A stretch of 64,000 bases of DNA from Astropecten irregularis (taxonomy: Eukaryota > Echinodermata > Asteroidea > Paxillosida > Astropectinidae). The stretch lies in contig OZ020246.1 of NCBI GenBank assembly GCA_963971285.1, positions 22,938,455-23,002,454 of the forward strand, in the 5' to 3' direction. Under the pieces are notes generated by a model. That model worked only from the letters and a program-made list of their open reading frames with translations, was not told the DNA's origin and ran no database searches. This document shows, one piece after another, positions 50,201 through 60,293 of the stretch; within the stretch, counting starts at the first letter, position 1, and each line of letters begins with the position of its first letter. The translations under genes and the position numbers were made by a program.

Positions 50201-53200
50201 AGTGCGGTTCGAGTATCCACACAAATGCAGTCTTGAACCAAGACTATGTGTGGGGTTGGGTGTGTGTGTGTGTGTGTGATGTATGATGTACACCAATTTG
50301 CTAGGAAATGTCCGAGTACTCAGGTTTTGAAGAGGATTTTTTGTTGATGTGCAGCAAAAACTTGGACATATCATTTTCAGAAAGTATCTCAGATATAGTA
50401 TTTCTTTCTTCGTCAGATAGCATCAGTGGTGGTTCGGGGGTTGGTGTTTTGGGGTACATCTGGGTCAAAGGTCATGTGTCAGAGGTCACGGGTATCCTCT
50501 TATTTTTTTCCTTCAAATTGTTGGATGGTGTCACTTAGAGCATATAATTCTGGTCATTTTGATACCAAATTTGTATATTTTTGTGGACATGTGACCGAGT
50601 TATGGTTCAATCCTGTGAAAATGTAGTGTCAGAAATGTCCGTATTTTAGGGACATGCGTACCGGCCACATGGGTGGCGGGATTCCACTAAAAATGGGCAT
50701 GCATTCATTACTTATTGATACCAACACATTTTTGTAAAAACTGAAGAACCTAGGGTAAAAAGTGCGTTATGGAATGACCCATAACAGAAGCGATTGTTAG
50801 ACAAAGGGTTTAGGACCTCACCCACAAATAAGTGGCTCTGCTATCCCAACGCCACCCCCCCCCCAAACCCCCCCCCCCCCCAAAAAAAAACAAAAAAAAA
50901 CATAAAAACTGGCTCTTCCAGCCCCATAAATATTGGCTCCAGAGCTGCTCCTGAATGGTTGATATAGCCACACCGTTTCCATTAACCAGTCAACTGGGTT
51001 TGGAAAAGCATGGTCTTCCAAGCAACACATACATTTAGTCAAGGAGCAAAGTTCTGAAAACCATCTTATTAAGGAGTTAGCTCAACACCCACTACATCTA
51101 TGGTTGACTCCATAAACTGAAAGTTTATACCATTAACAGCTTTGCTTGGTAGTATGTGGCTTCAAATTGTGGTATCACGTTTGAGGAAATGTGGTATCGT
51201 TTGAGGAACAACAGAAAAGACAAATAACTTTTCCACAATGCAACTGAAAAAAGGGGCGTGGTCGTATTTTCTGCCCCCAGGTCCTTGATATTATGGTGAA
51301 TTTTAGAAGCTGGTCCAATTATGTGATTATATCATTCATAATCCATTCACAGAGAAATAACATTTAAAAAAATAAGTCAAAAGCAAGAGCTTAAACCCAT
51401 TTGCTGAATTTTCTTTTGTTTTTCTTAATTTTTTGGGGGAAATATTACAATAATTTTTAGGATATTACACAAAAGTGCTACCACAATTTGAGGTCACAAA
51501 GTACCTAGAAATGTTCCCTGAGGCCTGCTTCATCAATTTCTTAAGTCAGACCTAAGATGTGGTCGGCGTTGAGAAGTCAATTTTTTCATGGTCCATGCTC
51601 CTTGACTATTAATTGTTAAGGCCCGGATATTTAATCTTTTCAAGCTTCCATTACCCCATTCTCTGATGGAGGCCCAAGTTAGAATTATGATTATGGAGAG
51701 TAGCAACATGGCGGGCTAACGGGTGCGAGGCTGAACCCTTACAGATGAATGTTGCATGTTTGAATACTAAGATGAACCTGTTATATTGCACTTAGTATGT
51801 CCTGCTAAAACCATACCGTCAGTTATAGCTGTATTTTGTCTCATTTTAGAAGCTGGTCCAAACCATTTGTCAAGGGCGCCGATGGACGTATGGTAAATAG
51901 GATGTTCTTCCGTAATTAACCAGAGCGATCCGAACACACGTAGTGGTAGGACCCGGTAAGTAATATTATAGGCATTGTTCTCTGGGCTGAAGGATTTTCA
52001 TTCTTTTTTTTTCGGCAATTAAATTTTCTAGAAAAGGCCCCGTTTCCAGTACTCTATTTTTGTTTTACAATAATTCAATATCATCAACGAGACGTTACAA
52101 TAGGGATGCCTCACTCTATGCCTATCATTGTATTTACATTTATAATGGAGGTAGGAATATTTAATTTACTCTGACTGTGAAGAGCCAAGTGAGGTGCGAG
52201 GCGCCATGCTCTAAGCACGAATAGAAACGGAGGACCCGCGCCTAATTATTTCTCATATGTTCTTCATGGACTTTTGTAATGAACCTTGTGTTTGTCAGAA
52301 TATGGTGAATAGCTATTAAAGGTAGTATCACACTTTGGTAGCATACCGAAAATCCAGGAGAGTAAAACCAGTGACCGAATGTTTTGATCAAAAATACAAC
52401 AGAAAAGACATAAGAAATAATGTGCCCTCCCAAAAGAAAAGAAAAGAAGAAGAAATGAAATAATAAGCCGCCCCCCCCCCCCCCATCACAAACGAATTTG
52501 AAAAAGAATTGGTGGAAAATAATGGATTAATAATTACAAATTACTTTAGAATGTGTTATGTGTTAGAAGAACAGTCAGCCCCCACCCCCTAAATGTCTCT
52601 TCTATCTCCCCGCCCCGGAAAAAAAAACGAATGAAAATTGGCTGTTCTAGCAAACTATGGCCACCATGGCATCACTGTGTCATCTCAATGAAACCACCAC
52701 AGCCTGTGCAATTTTACATGTCCTGATAACGATGCCTGCAGAAAAATTAACTGTGACGTCATCATGACGTTTTTGAAGTTTAAATCTTCACGCTGATTTA
52801 AAAAAAATCATAATCAATAAATCACGTGACGGACATTTGAATCTTTAATTAGTCAATTTTGTCAGCAGTATATTTTGAGAACTACAAATGCTACGAAAAT
52901 GATTCTTTGTAGAGAAACTTTGTAGCATTATGTTATTATGCATTCTGCCATGAAAATGACTGTGACATCATGACGACGTCATCAAAACGACTGATATTTA
53001 GGGGGAAATGTCCACGCTAAAAATCATAATGTGCTCTTCGTCTGTGCATTTCCCGTAAGTAACCTATGTGCAAACTTCCTATATGTAGCCATAACACGCA
53101 AGTATACAGTAGTTTATTTCTTATTTATTTTAGGGCAAATTACAAACTACATAATAGGACAACATCAAGACTAAAACACTAAAATATGCAACCCCGCAGA

Positions 53201-55013
53201 TTGCCAAAAAACAAAATAAATCACTATATAGGCCTACATATGCCCACACAACACAAAAAAAACACACTATGTGACAGGAATTTTTTATTCATTCGAATTC
53301 AGCTACTCCTGCACAAATACACTTAAAACCTGACATAATGTTACCATACAAGTGCAAGTTTATAATTTTCAGTCTAACACATTGCTCTTTGCACACTAGG
53401 AATTGTAGATCATATTATATCAGAGCATAATTTTAAAACGCTAGGTAAACGAGGTGTACAAGTAAATGTGTAAAGGTTTCACCACTTGCCCCCGTCCACA
53501 GGTACGTGTGATGGCCAAACAATGCATTTGGAATTGCGCATATTTTATGGCTGCATGCATTGCCAGACAAAAATCAATTTCCATCTTTTGCTGCCTGCTC
53601 CCCCACTCGTCTCACGACAACTCGATGTCCGGTTAAAAAATTCAAGGCCCTTGCTTGGTTTCTGGTAAAGAAAAAAATCAAAGTCCTTGCTCGCTGCCTC
53701 TCCGAAAAATCAATCCCCTTGTTGCCCCTAGCCCGTGTATATATCTCGGGAAAGAGAGTCAGACTGTAGAAAATGTACCAATCACAGCTTGAGTCCTCTC
53801 ATATAATGAATATTTATATCTCCTCAAGATGCATAATTATGATTCATTGACCACTTTGGTCAACTGACTTAAAACAAAAACAAGAAGCAACTGTATAATG
53901 TAACATCATAATTATGCTGAATATAGCTGACAGTCTTTTAAGCTTGAAATTCTTGATATTTTCTCATCACCATAAGACACAAGGCTGATAAATGAATTGA
54001 AAGATTGGAACATGGATTGTTGCCCTGTTTCAGTTGTAATACATTCAGCAGTAAGAATAACAAGTTTGGTATTTAGATTCAAACGTCACTATGTATATTC
54101 GAAACCAAGTATAAAACAATTGTCGTAAATATTCTTTTACAGACACGTGGAAATATAATTTTGACTGTACATTTACTTGCTTGTATGTTGACTGTTGGAG
54201 TGTTTGTTTTTGTGTTCTTTTTTTTGTTGAAAATCATCCTGTAATTGGCGGTTTTGTTAATTGGTTTATTAATAAATAAATAAAAAACAAATGCTGTCTA
54301 TTCCCCGGACAGCAGTTGGTCCTCAATTCTGCCCTGGACTTTCAGTGTCTGCACACTCAGGTTGTACAGTAAATGTTGACAGTACGTGAATAGATCAGCA
54401 TTTGACTGCTGTGAATTCCAGGCTCAATGTCATAATTGTTAAAAATACGTTTTTTAGGCTTTATAATCCATATGGTAAGAAAAATCTCTTCGTGTCATGT
54501 TTTCGAAACCATGGATACAAACATGAACACGTAGATCGAAAAAAGAGTGGGTGTGAGATCATGACTCCTCTTTGGCCTGGATTAATTGTATCACTTTGAT
54601 ATATTTTCGTCTACGAAACAGTAGTTTTAATTTGTTATACAGCTGCTTCCTCTTCGAATAGATCCGATACGAGTTAAAAATAAAAAATCCTTCAACAAGT
54701 TTCTACGATGTGCAATAACTAGAAACCTCCTCCGCGATGCGAAAAAAAAACGTTAAGACAAAAAAAACCCAGAAAAACAACACAGCTACTACTGAAATTG
54801 TAAAATCCTACATATTTTCCAGTAAGCAATACTTGGCACATTAAAAACTGGTAAATGGTCAGTGTTTCGAGCTGGACTTTACCCAGGATCACCAGACTGA
54901 GAACATCTTCAGATCCAATCAATCCGATCAGAAGTTGTAGGCCTATATCATAATGGTTTTGACTTACCGTACGTGGCAGCCAGCAGCATCATCAGAGCTA
55001 AACGCAGACGCAT
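32278..55013 (-). CDS. Array gene 3: most diverged paralog (1 SEATST motif, 4 exons, transposon-swollen introns)
   Basis: Exons are 55013-54968 (signal peptide MRLRLALMMLLAATY), 41809-41660, 33479-33288 and 32534-32278 (stop TAG at 32280-32278). Every junction is GT-AG and phase 1, giving about 214 residues. Exon 2 is nearly identical to its paralogs (KMRNLYKG). Exon 3 has a single repeat motif and a diverged body (ATGDTCGTVIGEPGSW, ALERLELTVSVYTD). Exon 4 keeps RISVIFTSNEIQVLQGG and ends ELRIYAPCY. Intron 2 is 8.2 kb instead of about 250 bp because of two inverted-repeat elements; intron 1 is 13 kb. All frames are open, so the gene looks intact if such introns are spliced. Linking exon 1 at 55.0 kb to exon 2 at 41.8 kb rests on order and orientation. 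Confidence 0.7.
32600..33260. other. Intron 3 of gene 3 with unrecognised insert
   Basis: This stretch has minus-strand frames (84 and 93 codons at 32570-32824 and 32694-32975) that overlap in different frames, as if from one frameshifted sequence. I do not recognise the product. Paralogous introns lack it (their intron 3 is about 520 bp). Confidence 0.35.
33859..34150. repeat. 42-bp tandem repeat inside the left TIR
   Basis: There are about seven units built around gtgcgcacacgtatgcga, tgtcgtgaaa and tcgcgaatat. The core tgtgcgcaca is itself palindromic. Because 42 is a multiple of 3, several reading frames stay open; these are not genes. Confidence 0.9.
35325..35584 (-). pseudogene. Possible captured exon fragment inside the Mutator-like element
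   Basis: On the minus strand a fair acceptor (cttgtgttttag) opens a phase-1 segment of 86 codons to a stop. It includes NVLPRECILCRKEGAEQQG and TNYHKDDINN. The pattern VLP..C..C.K resembles a Cys-containing segment of uncharacterised transposon-associated invertebrate proteins, but I cannot name the family. It could be a fragment carried by the element or chance. Confidence 0.25.
36391..36555. mobile_element. Small MITE, ends aggggtcgatttca
   Basis: The left end aggggtcgatttca and the right end tgaaattgacccct are inverted repeats with one mismatch. It is nested in the Mutator-like element. Confidence 0.65.
36705..36906. mobile_element. mariner-like MITE with 41-bp near-perfect TIRs and TA target
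   Basis: It is flanked by TA at 36703-36704 and 36907-36908. The TIRs start gtgtagtttatgccacccat / gtgtagtttacgccacccat and continue to about 41 bases with roughly two mismatches, so it is a recent insertion. It is nested in the Mutator-like element. Confidence 0.85.
37650..37850. repeat. 42-bp tandem repeat inside the right TIR (inverted)
   Basis: Four to five units, inverted relative to 33859-34150 (tacgtgtgcgcacatattcg, cacgacatcgca). Fewer units than on the left show unequal change since insertion. Confidence 0.85.
38887..40890. mobile_element. 2,004-bp inverted-repeat element with T-rich 18-19-bp satellites at each end
   Basis: The direct repeat gtcttc lies at 38881-38886 and 40891-40896. 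The ends tatggtgttccatttgtgc and gcacaaatggaacaccata are followed inward by arrays of gcggcgca plus an oligo-T run: about a dozen units on the left (38920-39165) and about seven, inverted, on the right (40728-40862). No transposase is seen. The interior includes the dispersed motif gggtcattccgtgtcaaatc at 39379, whose start is matched in inverse near 50770. It is also in intron 2 of gene 3. Confidence 0.75.
41932..43163. repeat. Heptamer satellite (agaccaa)n, about 176 units, with variant blocks
   Basis: An uninterrupted 7-bp repeat of about 1.23 kb. Units with caaagac, caacgac and caaggac occur in runs, giving a block pattern. Long frames on both strands (period 7 residues, such as DQRPKTK) are artefacts of a 7-bp repeat. 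It occupies intron 1 of gene 3; gene 2 has about 10 units at the matching site. Confidence 0.95.
43168..43790 (+). pseudogene. 5'-truncated non-LTR retrotransposon tail (L2/CR1-like)
   Basis: The plus-strand frame gives YKCLCGNSTSYLEQLLLIC, then after stops and a frameshift APKLWNDLPLMIRSSK and IFKNCLKTHLFRIT. These match the typical C-terminal tail of LINE ORF2 proteins (KCL.G..PSYL, APKLWN.LP..IR, FK..LKTHLF). The 3' part ends gcgctttataaatacaatta, a usual LINE 3' terminus. It abuts the heptamer satellite directly. It is dead: several stops, no reverse transcriptase core. Confidence 0.75.
43805..43880 (-). repeat. tRNA-derived SINE fragment
   Basis: It contains the inverse B box (ggattcgaaccggc), gctccagtca and the tail cacttttcaatgactttaaa, as in the copies at 1135, 3619 and 60031. 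Confidence 0.55.
43880..46130. other. Intron 1 of gene 3, no gene seen
   Basis: It includes a CA-rich stretch (44050-44350) and, near 44470, gcaggctagtcgaaacgttg, a string common near LINE or Penelope 3' ends. A weak relative of the TTAA-MITE family (gtaatacatgattggtaatg) is at 44698. No coherent open frame or RNA gene is seen. Confidence 0.5.
46300..48560. repeat. Dispersed repeat family, copies a and b
   Basis: 47280-47720 and 48110-48550 are two copies of one sequence (tatgcctaccattgtattt, ggaggtaggatatttaattt, cgccatgctctaag, cgaaacggaggccccgcgcc). 46310-46460 is repeated at 48730-48890 (ctgaagaa, gacgt.attacagagacat). No coding content is seen. Related copy c is at 51820-52320. Confidence 0.7.
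49120..49160. repeat. (ATCT)n microsatellite
   Basis: Runs of atctatctatct follow gaataaat, as at the 3' end of a retroposon. Confidence 0.8.
49254..50262. mobile_element. About 1-kb foldback element with about 130-bp inverted ends
   Basis: 49254-49385 (tagtcttggtccacgacta, cgcacgtacgtacac, catagtcttgggaatcgtgt) is mirrored at 50108-50262 (acacgattcccaagactgta, gtacgtacacacgta, gaaccaagactatgtgtggg). Short palindromes of tagtcttgg lie at both ends of each arm. A (TG)n tract follows at 50262-50278. No transposase is seen. Confidence 0.65.
51820..52345. repeat. Dispersed repeat family, copy c, followed by a TTAA-MITE left end
   Basis: 51820-51990 matches 46945-47130 (agttatagctgtattttgtc, gcgccgatggacgtat), and 52090-52310 matches 47280-47530. 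At 52317 ttaaaggtagtatcacactt is the left end of the TTAA-type MITE with no right end found. Confidence 0.6.
52640..54950. other. Intron 1 of gene 3 near its 5' end; no gene seen
   Basis: Patches align with gene 2 intron 1 (52770-52990 to 28220-28430; 54400-54540 to 28460-28600) and with one arm of the gene 2 palindrome (52655-52740). The tail at 54220-54290 (taataaataaataaa) looks like a retroposon 3' end. A poly-C run is at 52472-52486. Confidence 0.5.
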
Positions 55014-55058
55014 AGTGACACCCTTCTTCTATCCCTCTCCCGCCTTGCTCTGAATTCT

Positions 55059-55083
55059 TGACGTCAGATGAAGGAATTATATT
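55059..55083 (-). promoter_or_regulatory. Core promoter of gene 3: TATA-like box plus perfect CRE
   Basis: aatataat (55083-55076, minus strand) is followed by tgacgtca (55066-55059), 46-70 bases upstream of the ATG at 55013. Spacing is identical to gene 2. Confidence 0.5.
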
Positions 55084-57428
55084 TTGAACTTGAATTACTC
55101 TTAGTATGGTTAGCCTGAAATATTCACTAGAGAATCATCAGTGTCGATGTATCATTGCAACCTGTCCAACTGACGAACCACCGGCAAAGCTAAATGAATC
55201 TGTATGGGGTTTCGTTCTCTTCGCTGCGCCAGCGGAGCTGGAGGCAGGCGCGCTTTGTTGTTCTCATGTCTCCAAGCAACGCATCCGTTACCAAGACAGC
55301 ACTGTTTATGAATATATGCTTTTGTTGTCTTTGATTTGTTATTTTCGTGCTGGATCAGACTGACATCAAAACTAAAAAATCTGATAAAGTGACTTCATAT
55401 CGATGTAATTAAATTAGTAATCCATGCAAATGTTTATGTGATAATGTAAAGTCAACAGAAAATATTTATTTTCAAGATTTTTGAGGAAAAATCCTGCGCA
55501 TTAGAAGTGAAATAAAATAATTATAATAAATGATAATATAAGCGCAGTATCAGGGTGTAGTAAGAAGCAATGTTGCATGGCAGACAGCATATACAATGAT
55601 CGTGAATTTAGCTCTGACTTGTCTGAGAGATCGTGATTATTATTCGTGGGGATAGCATTTATTTTTGAGGGGTGATTATTTTGTAAGTGATCTCGAGTTT
55701 ATTTCTAAGACAATATCTTTCTGGGGATTTCTTTTTCCAACAGTTCGTACATAAATATGCTCTAAGGGTCGTGTTTTTTTTCTGTGCGATCCTGACTATT
55801 TTCAAGGGCCCTTAGGGGTGAAGAAATAATGTGAATATTTGTGGACAACGGTGATTGACGTCCCTACTGTGAAAAATTATGTTAACAATTACTTCGCTGA
55901 GTTAAAATGTGGCCTACCGATTGCCAAGAATCCCAGGAAAACTGACACATGATGAAAGGTCGTAACCAATCAGACGCATTTTGTCTATTCTTTCCCGACA
56001 TGAACCGGCCTACATTTTATTCGATCTCGTCGGCTTTACTCTGCCTTTACAAGTTCCAACGGGCTTGCAAGAAAACAAGTAGGCATTGTTGTTATAAGTG
56101 TTGAAGCGGCGACGGCGGTCTCCACGGTTAATTAACATATTGATTACCATGATAATAGCAGTGTTTCCAAGACTGCTTCATTAAATGTCCGATTTTTCCC
56201 GCGAACGGCCGCGGTCTGAACGCGGTCTTAGCAACACAGCCGGCCGCATCCAGACCGCGTTCCGACCGCGGCAATCTTTTTGCAAGGACGCCAAACAAGA
56301 GTGATTATACCTCTTTTGATATTTCAGTCAGGCTATCAATAATAGAAACTGATTTTAGGAGACACAAAGACAAAGCAGACAGAGTAGATACCAAGAGAGA
56401 CGTCGAACATGGTGTTACATGCAGCGCGAGTGGAAACAGCCAATGCCATTCTGTCACAAGACGTCTGGGTACCAGCTAATGCATTTGGATGATTAGAGTT
56501 GATTCTCGATGGTAGCCACGTGTATCATTATATACGTGGCAATACATAGTCAATGTACACGTGGTGCTGGAATGAAGGAGATTAAACCAAAAGTTTAATG
56601 GTGGAATAACGGAACACAAAGATGATGACGTGCTCCTGCACATTAGAAGGTTCCACCAGTACAAGCTCTATTATATTATAATAATATTCGCGGAGGTTTG
56701 CTCACCATGGAACCGTTTTGCGAATAAATGTTTCAAAAATTATTATAAATTAATTCTTCATCGAGTCTATGCAGATTTATTTTTTTCAACAAATTATCCT
56801 ACCCATCATATGCGGCTATTTTTGTCATTAAACCTTCCCCATTCAAGGGCGAGCAATAGGAAATTACCATGAAACAGAATAACTATAACTCTAACTCGTG
56901 TAAGAAACAATCACTCTTTTTTGTGGTAACAGGTACTTTATTTCTCCATATTGCAGTCCAATTGTCCAATACTATGATCAGTTACATTCTTGTACAGTAT
57001 TACATCTTCATAACCCATCTCGCATTTCAAAATGATTCCTCGATCGAGGAATAATAAACACATCTTTGACAAATCCATAAGCTCAGTTTGTTTCGTTACC
57101 TAACACAAATTGGTAAGAGTTGTTGTGTCATAATCTGTTTGCCAATGCCCTTTGTCTTGTTACTGTCTCTAAGTAGCATTCATTTGACTCTACATTTTCC
57201 CTCTATCATTTGAATCCATCGCGTCAATTTAACCTGCAATTATAACACCTCATCTTTCCCTCACTCATAATCCCCTTCTTCAGTGTACCATTACCGTTTT
57301 TCAAAGATTCTCTAAATACTTTGAACAGAAGAAAGGAAATGGTGGAAATATATAAATTCAAGACGTGAGTTAATCATACCTCCATCGTACAACATTTGGA
57401 TAACATTTAGACTATTCTGCCTACTTAA

Positions 57429-57785
57429 AGGTTGTATCATACTTTGGTAAGAGACCAAAACAGAAATGTTCACAGATTTACATAAAACTGTCAGGGTATA
57501 AAGATGATGCTGATAGAAACCTACCGTTAAAATATTTCCGCCTGAAATGGTGTATTTATCCAGAAATTAATAAAACAACGACCGAAAATCTTTTTGATCT
57601 TTTAAAAGATAAAAAATTAAAGAGAAAATACTTAATAAATACTGTGGACGTTTTTCACTGTTTCCTCAAAAAGTTGGCACCGTATGGGACTGAAATTTTC
57701 ACAGATTACTTTTACTGTATCGTCCTTGATATTTTTGCAAATGAATCTGTATTTCTTTGACAAAAACTAAAGTATGATACTACCT
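57429..57785. mobile_element. MITE with TTAA target duplication and paralogous empty site
   Basis: TTAA at 57425-57428 and 57786-57789 flanks the ends aggttgtatcatactttgg and aaagtatgatactacct. The sister flank at 18440-18470 reads ctacttaaacgaattcaac with a single TTAA, exactly the pre-insertion state. It is the same family as 24969-25320. Confidence 0.9.
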
Positions 57786-57799
57786 TTAAACGAATTCAA

Positions 57800-59060
57800 C
57801 AAACTCAGAAAATATCTCATTATTTCCTAAGAAACATCAGAGAAAACGTAAATCTAAGAAATGTTTGTCATTTCTATGAAGCCTCACAAAAACTATTACC
57901 ATAGCAACGACTCATAATTACACCAGCAACTATCAAAGATATTCTTCAGTAATCCATATTTATATAAATAATATTAATGATAATAAACAGACAGACATTT
58001 CATTGAAATAATCCATCTTGGCATGTAAAGGTCCATGGTTATGAGTAGGAGTTTGGCAGATTTGCCGATCATTTACAACGTGACACTGCAAATTCAAGTT
58101 GCATCAAACATCATGTAACATACTGATGTCTAAAAGTGCTTCTCTTAAATCGGGTAAGTGAACCTTAATTTCAAAGAAATCAACTTGAATTATTCCAAAA
58201 ACATGAAATTAAAATACTTGAATAAAAATCGATAATTTCTCTCTTTCCCTGTTTACCAACATAACAGGCTGTATGTTACTACCATTATGTAATCCTTCTA
58301 TTTTGTTCAATTTTTTCTTTAGTTGTTTATATTTGTTAGTTTTCTTAATTGTTTTATTCTTTCGAAATGTTCATCTAAATCTACCGACAAATACACGAGC
58401 TTTAAAATATTCTGAAAACGATAACAATTACAACTCAGAAAATATCTCATTATTTCCTTTGAAACATCAGAGAAAACGTGAATCTAAGAAATGTTTGTCA
58501 TTTCTATGAAGCCTCACAAGAACTATCACCATAGCAAAGACTCATAATTACACCAGCAACTATCAAACATGTTCTTCAGTAATCCATATTAATATAAATG
58601 TTATTAATGATAATAAAAAAGGGAAATTTCATTGAAATAATCTTTTTCTTGGCATCAAAAGGTCCATGGTTATGAGTAGGAGTTTGACAGATTTGCCGAT
58701 CATTTACAACGTGACACTGCAAATTCAAGTTGCATCAAACCTCATGTAACACAATGATGTCTAATAGTGCTTCTCTTAAATCGGGTAAGTGAACCTTCCT
58801 TTCAAAGAAATCAAATTGAAATATTCCAAAAACATGAAATAGATAAATGCTTAAAGGAACATCGATAATTTCTCTCTTTCCCTGTTTACCAACATAACAG
58901 GTTGTATGTCACTAACATTATGTAACACTTCTTTCAAGTTTGGTCTTTGGTTGTTTATATTTGTTAGTTTTATTAATTGTTTTATTCTTTCGAAATTCTC
59001 ATCTAAATCTACCAACAAATACACGAGCTTTAAAATATTCTTTAAAAGGTTAAAATTACA
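57800..59060. repeat. Tandem duplication of about 630 bp in the gene 3 upstream flank
   Basis: The segment beginning actcagaaaatatctcatta at 57802 starts again at 58434 and both run through gaagcctcac, ggtccatggttatgagtagg and cttctcttaaatcgggtaag. The gene 1 flank has the segment once (18471-19100). Confidence 0.8.
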
Positions 59061-59789
59061 ATGAACCCAGGTTGAATCATAATAATTGTACAATCGGTAC
59101 ATTGAACCCAGTGTGTATTCCTGTAAAGACCCAAATGAATTTTTGTTTTAAATAAATTTAATTTAATCAAATGTTATTTGACTTATTTCCTTTCCTTTTA
59201 CGTTTTTTTTACTTCATTCCTGAAGATGTTCTGAATAAAGAACGAAATATAGAATCCAAAATGGCTTCCCGAAGTCTTTTTTTGAGTATGTATATTATTA
59301 ATATAGCTTTAATGTAGATATTTAGTATACACCGAGCACATTTGTTTAACCTTAGCAACGTGTTAATGATTTTTAAACTTTACACAATTTTCTAAGATAA
59401 TCGACGATTTTTTCACTATAATCCTGAAAACAAAACCGTGCACAGATTTCAAATCAAACAAAATACCATTTAACAGTTGCACTTATCACAAGCAAGGGCC
59501 ACATTCGATTTTTTTTTTTTTAGATTTTCATGGTTTTAAGAATTCCAAGGACAGAATCAGTAAGTGTAATTTGTTTCATCATAGCTTAGTAATATAGACA
59601 ATGTTAAATAGCCGCGTATAGAAAAAACTAGGTGAAGTCATTTGCATCTAGTTCTTCAAATCATTCAAATGAATATAAATGTAACAATGACATGCCAATA
59701 GTAAGAATGATCAATGTCTGTTAGCAACTACAGCTCCTTGGTATAATGAAAACTAAGCCATTCTACCAAGTAGTATTTTACTATTTAAA

Positions 59790-60129
59790 TAACCACAAGT
59801 GAAACTGAAAAAATTTAATGTCATTGAAAAAAAATTTACAAAGAAAAATTGACTGGAGCGGGATTCAAACCGGCGACCTCCTTAATACCATACAGGCGCT
59901 TTACCAACTGAGGTATCCATCCCTATGCTGCGCGTATCGATGAAACTAATCCTTGAGATATTGCGATATAGGGATATAGACTTCTGACTGCCAAACGAAC
60001 AAATATAGTTTATTAGGGACACCACAAACATAGGGCTAGATAGCTAAGTTGGTACAGCGCCTGTATGGTATTCAGGAGGTTGTCGGTTCGAATCCCGCTT
60101 TAGTCATTTTGTCTTTGTTCACTTTTCAA
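59790..60129. mobile_element. Two tRNA-derived SINEs head to head
   Basis: 59846-59925 carries a minus-strand tRNA-like head (ggtttgaatcccgctccagt in reverse). 60031-60129 carries the plus-strand head (gggctagatagctaagttgg, ggttcgaatcccgctttagt) with the tail tctttgttcacttttcaat. The pair interrupts the conserved 3' flank of gene 4; the gene 3 flank near 32080-32110 lacks it. Confidence 0.7.
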
Positions 60130-60293
60130 TAAAGATACACCATTAAGTTACTTCTACCACTGTGGTGTTTATGATATTTTCATTGAGGTTGTCATATCAT
60201 CCGTGTTTATACGTTTTATAAGGTTGATTTTGATTTACAACAGTGCCAATGCCAGGGCGTATCCAATGTGTCTTTTGATGAATGAGAATCAGA

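Larger units (their letters stand above)
55084..60290. other. Intergenic flank between genes 3 and 4; no gene seen
   Basis: It is homologous to 16809-20340. Compared with that block it has gained about 700 bp at 55597-56300 (including the GC-rich inverted motifs gcggtctgaacgcggtc / gaccgcgttccgaccgcgg near 56210-56275), a TTAA MITE (57429-57785), a tandem duplication (about 57800-59060) and a SINE pair (59790-60129). Small frames here are not conserved. Confidence 0.6.

Noticed and set aside
60031..60106. Functional tRNA gene
   Set aside because: A and B boxes are present but the stems do not pair, and the same sequence recurs with a SINE tail at several sites.
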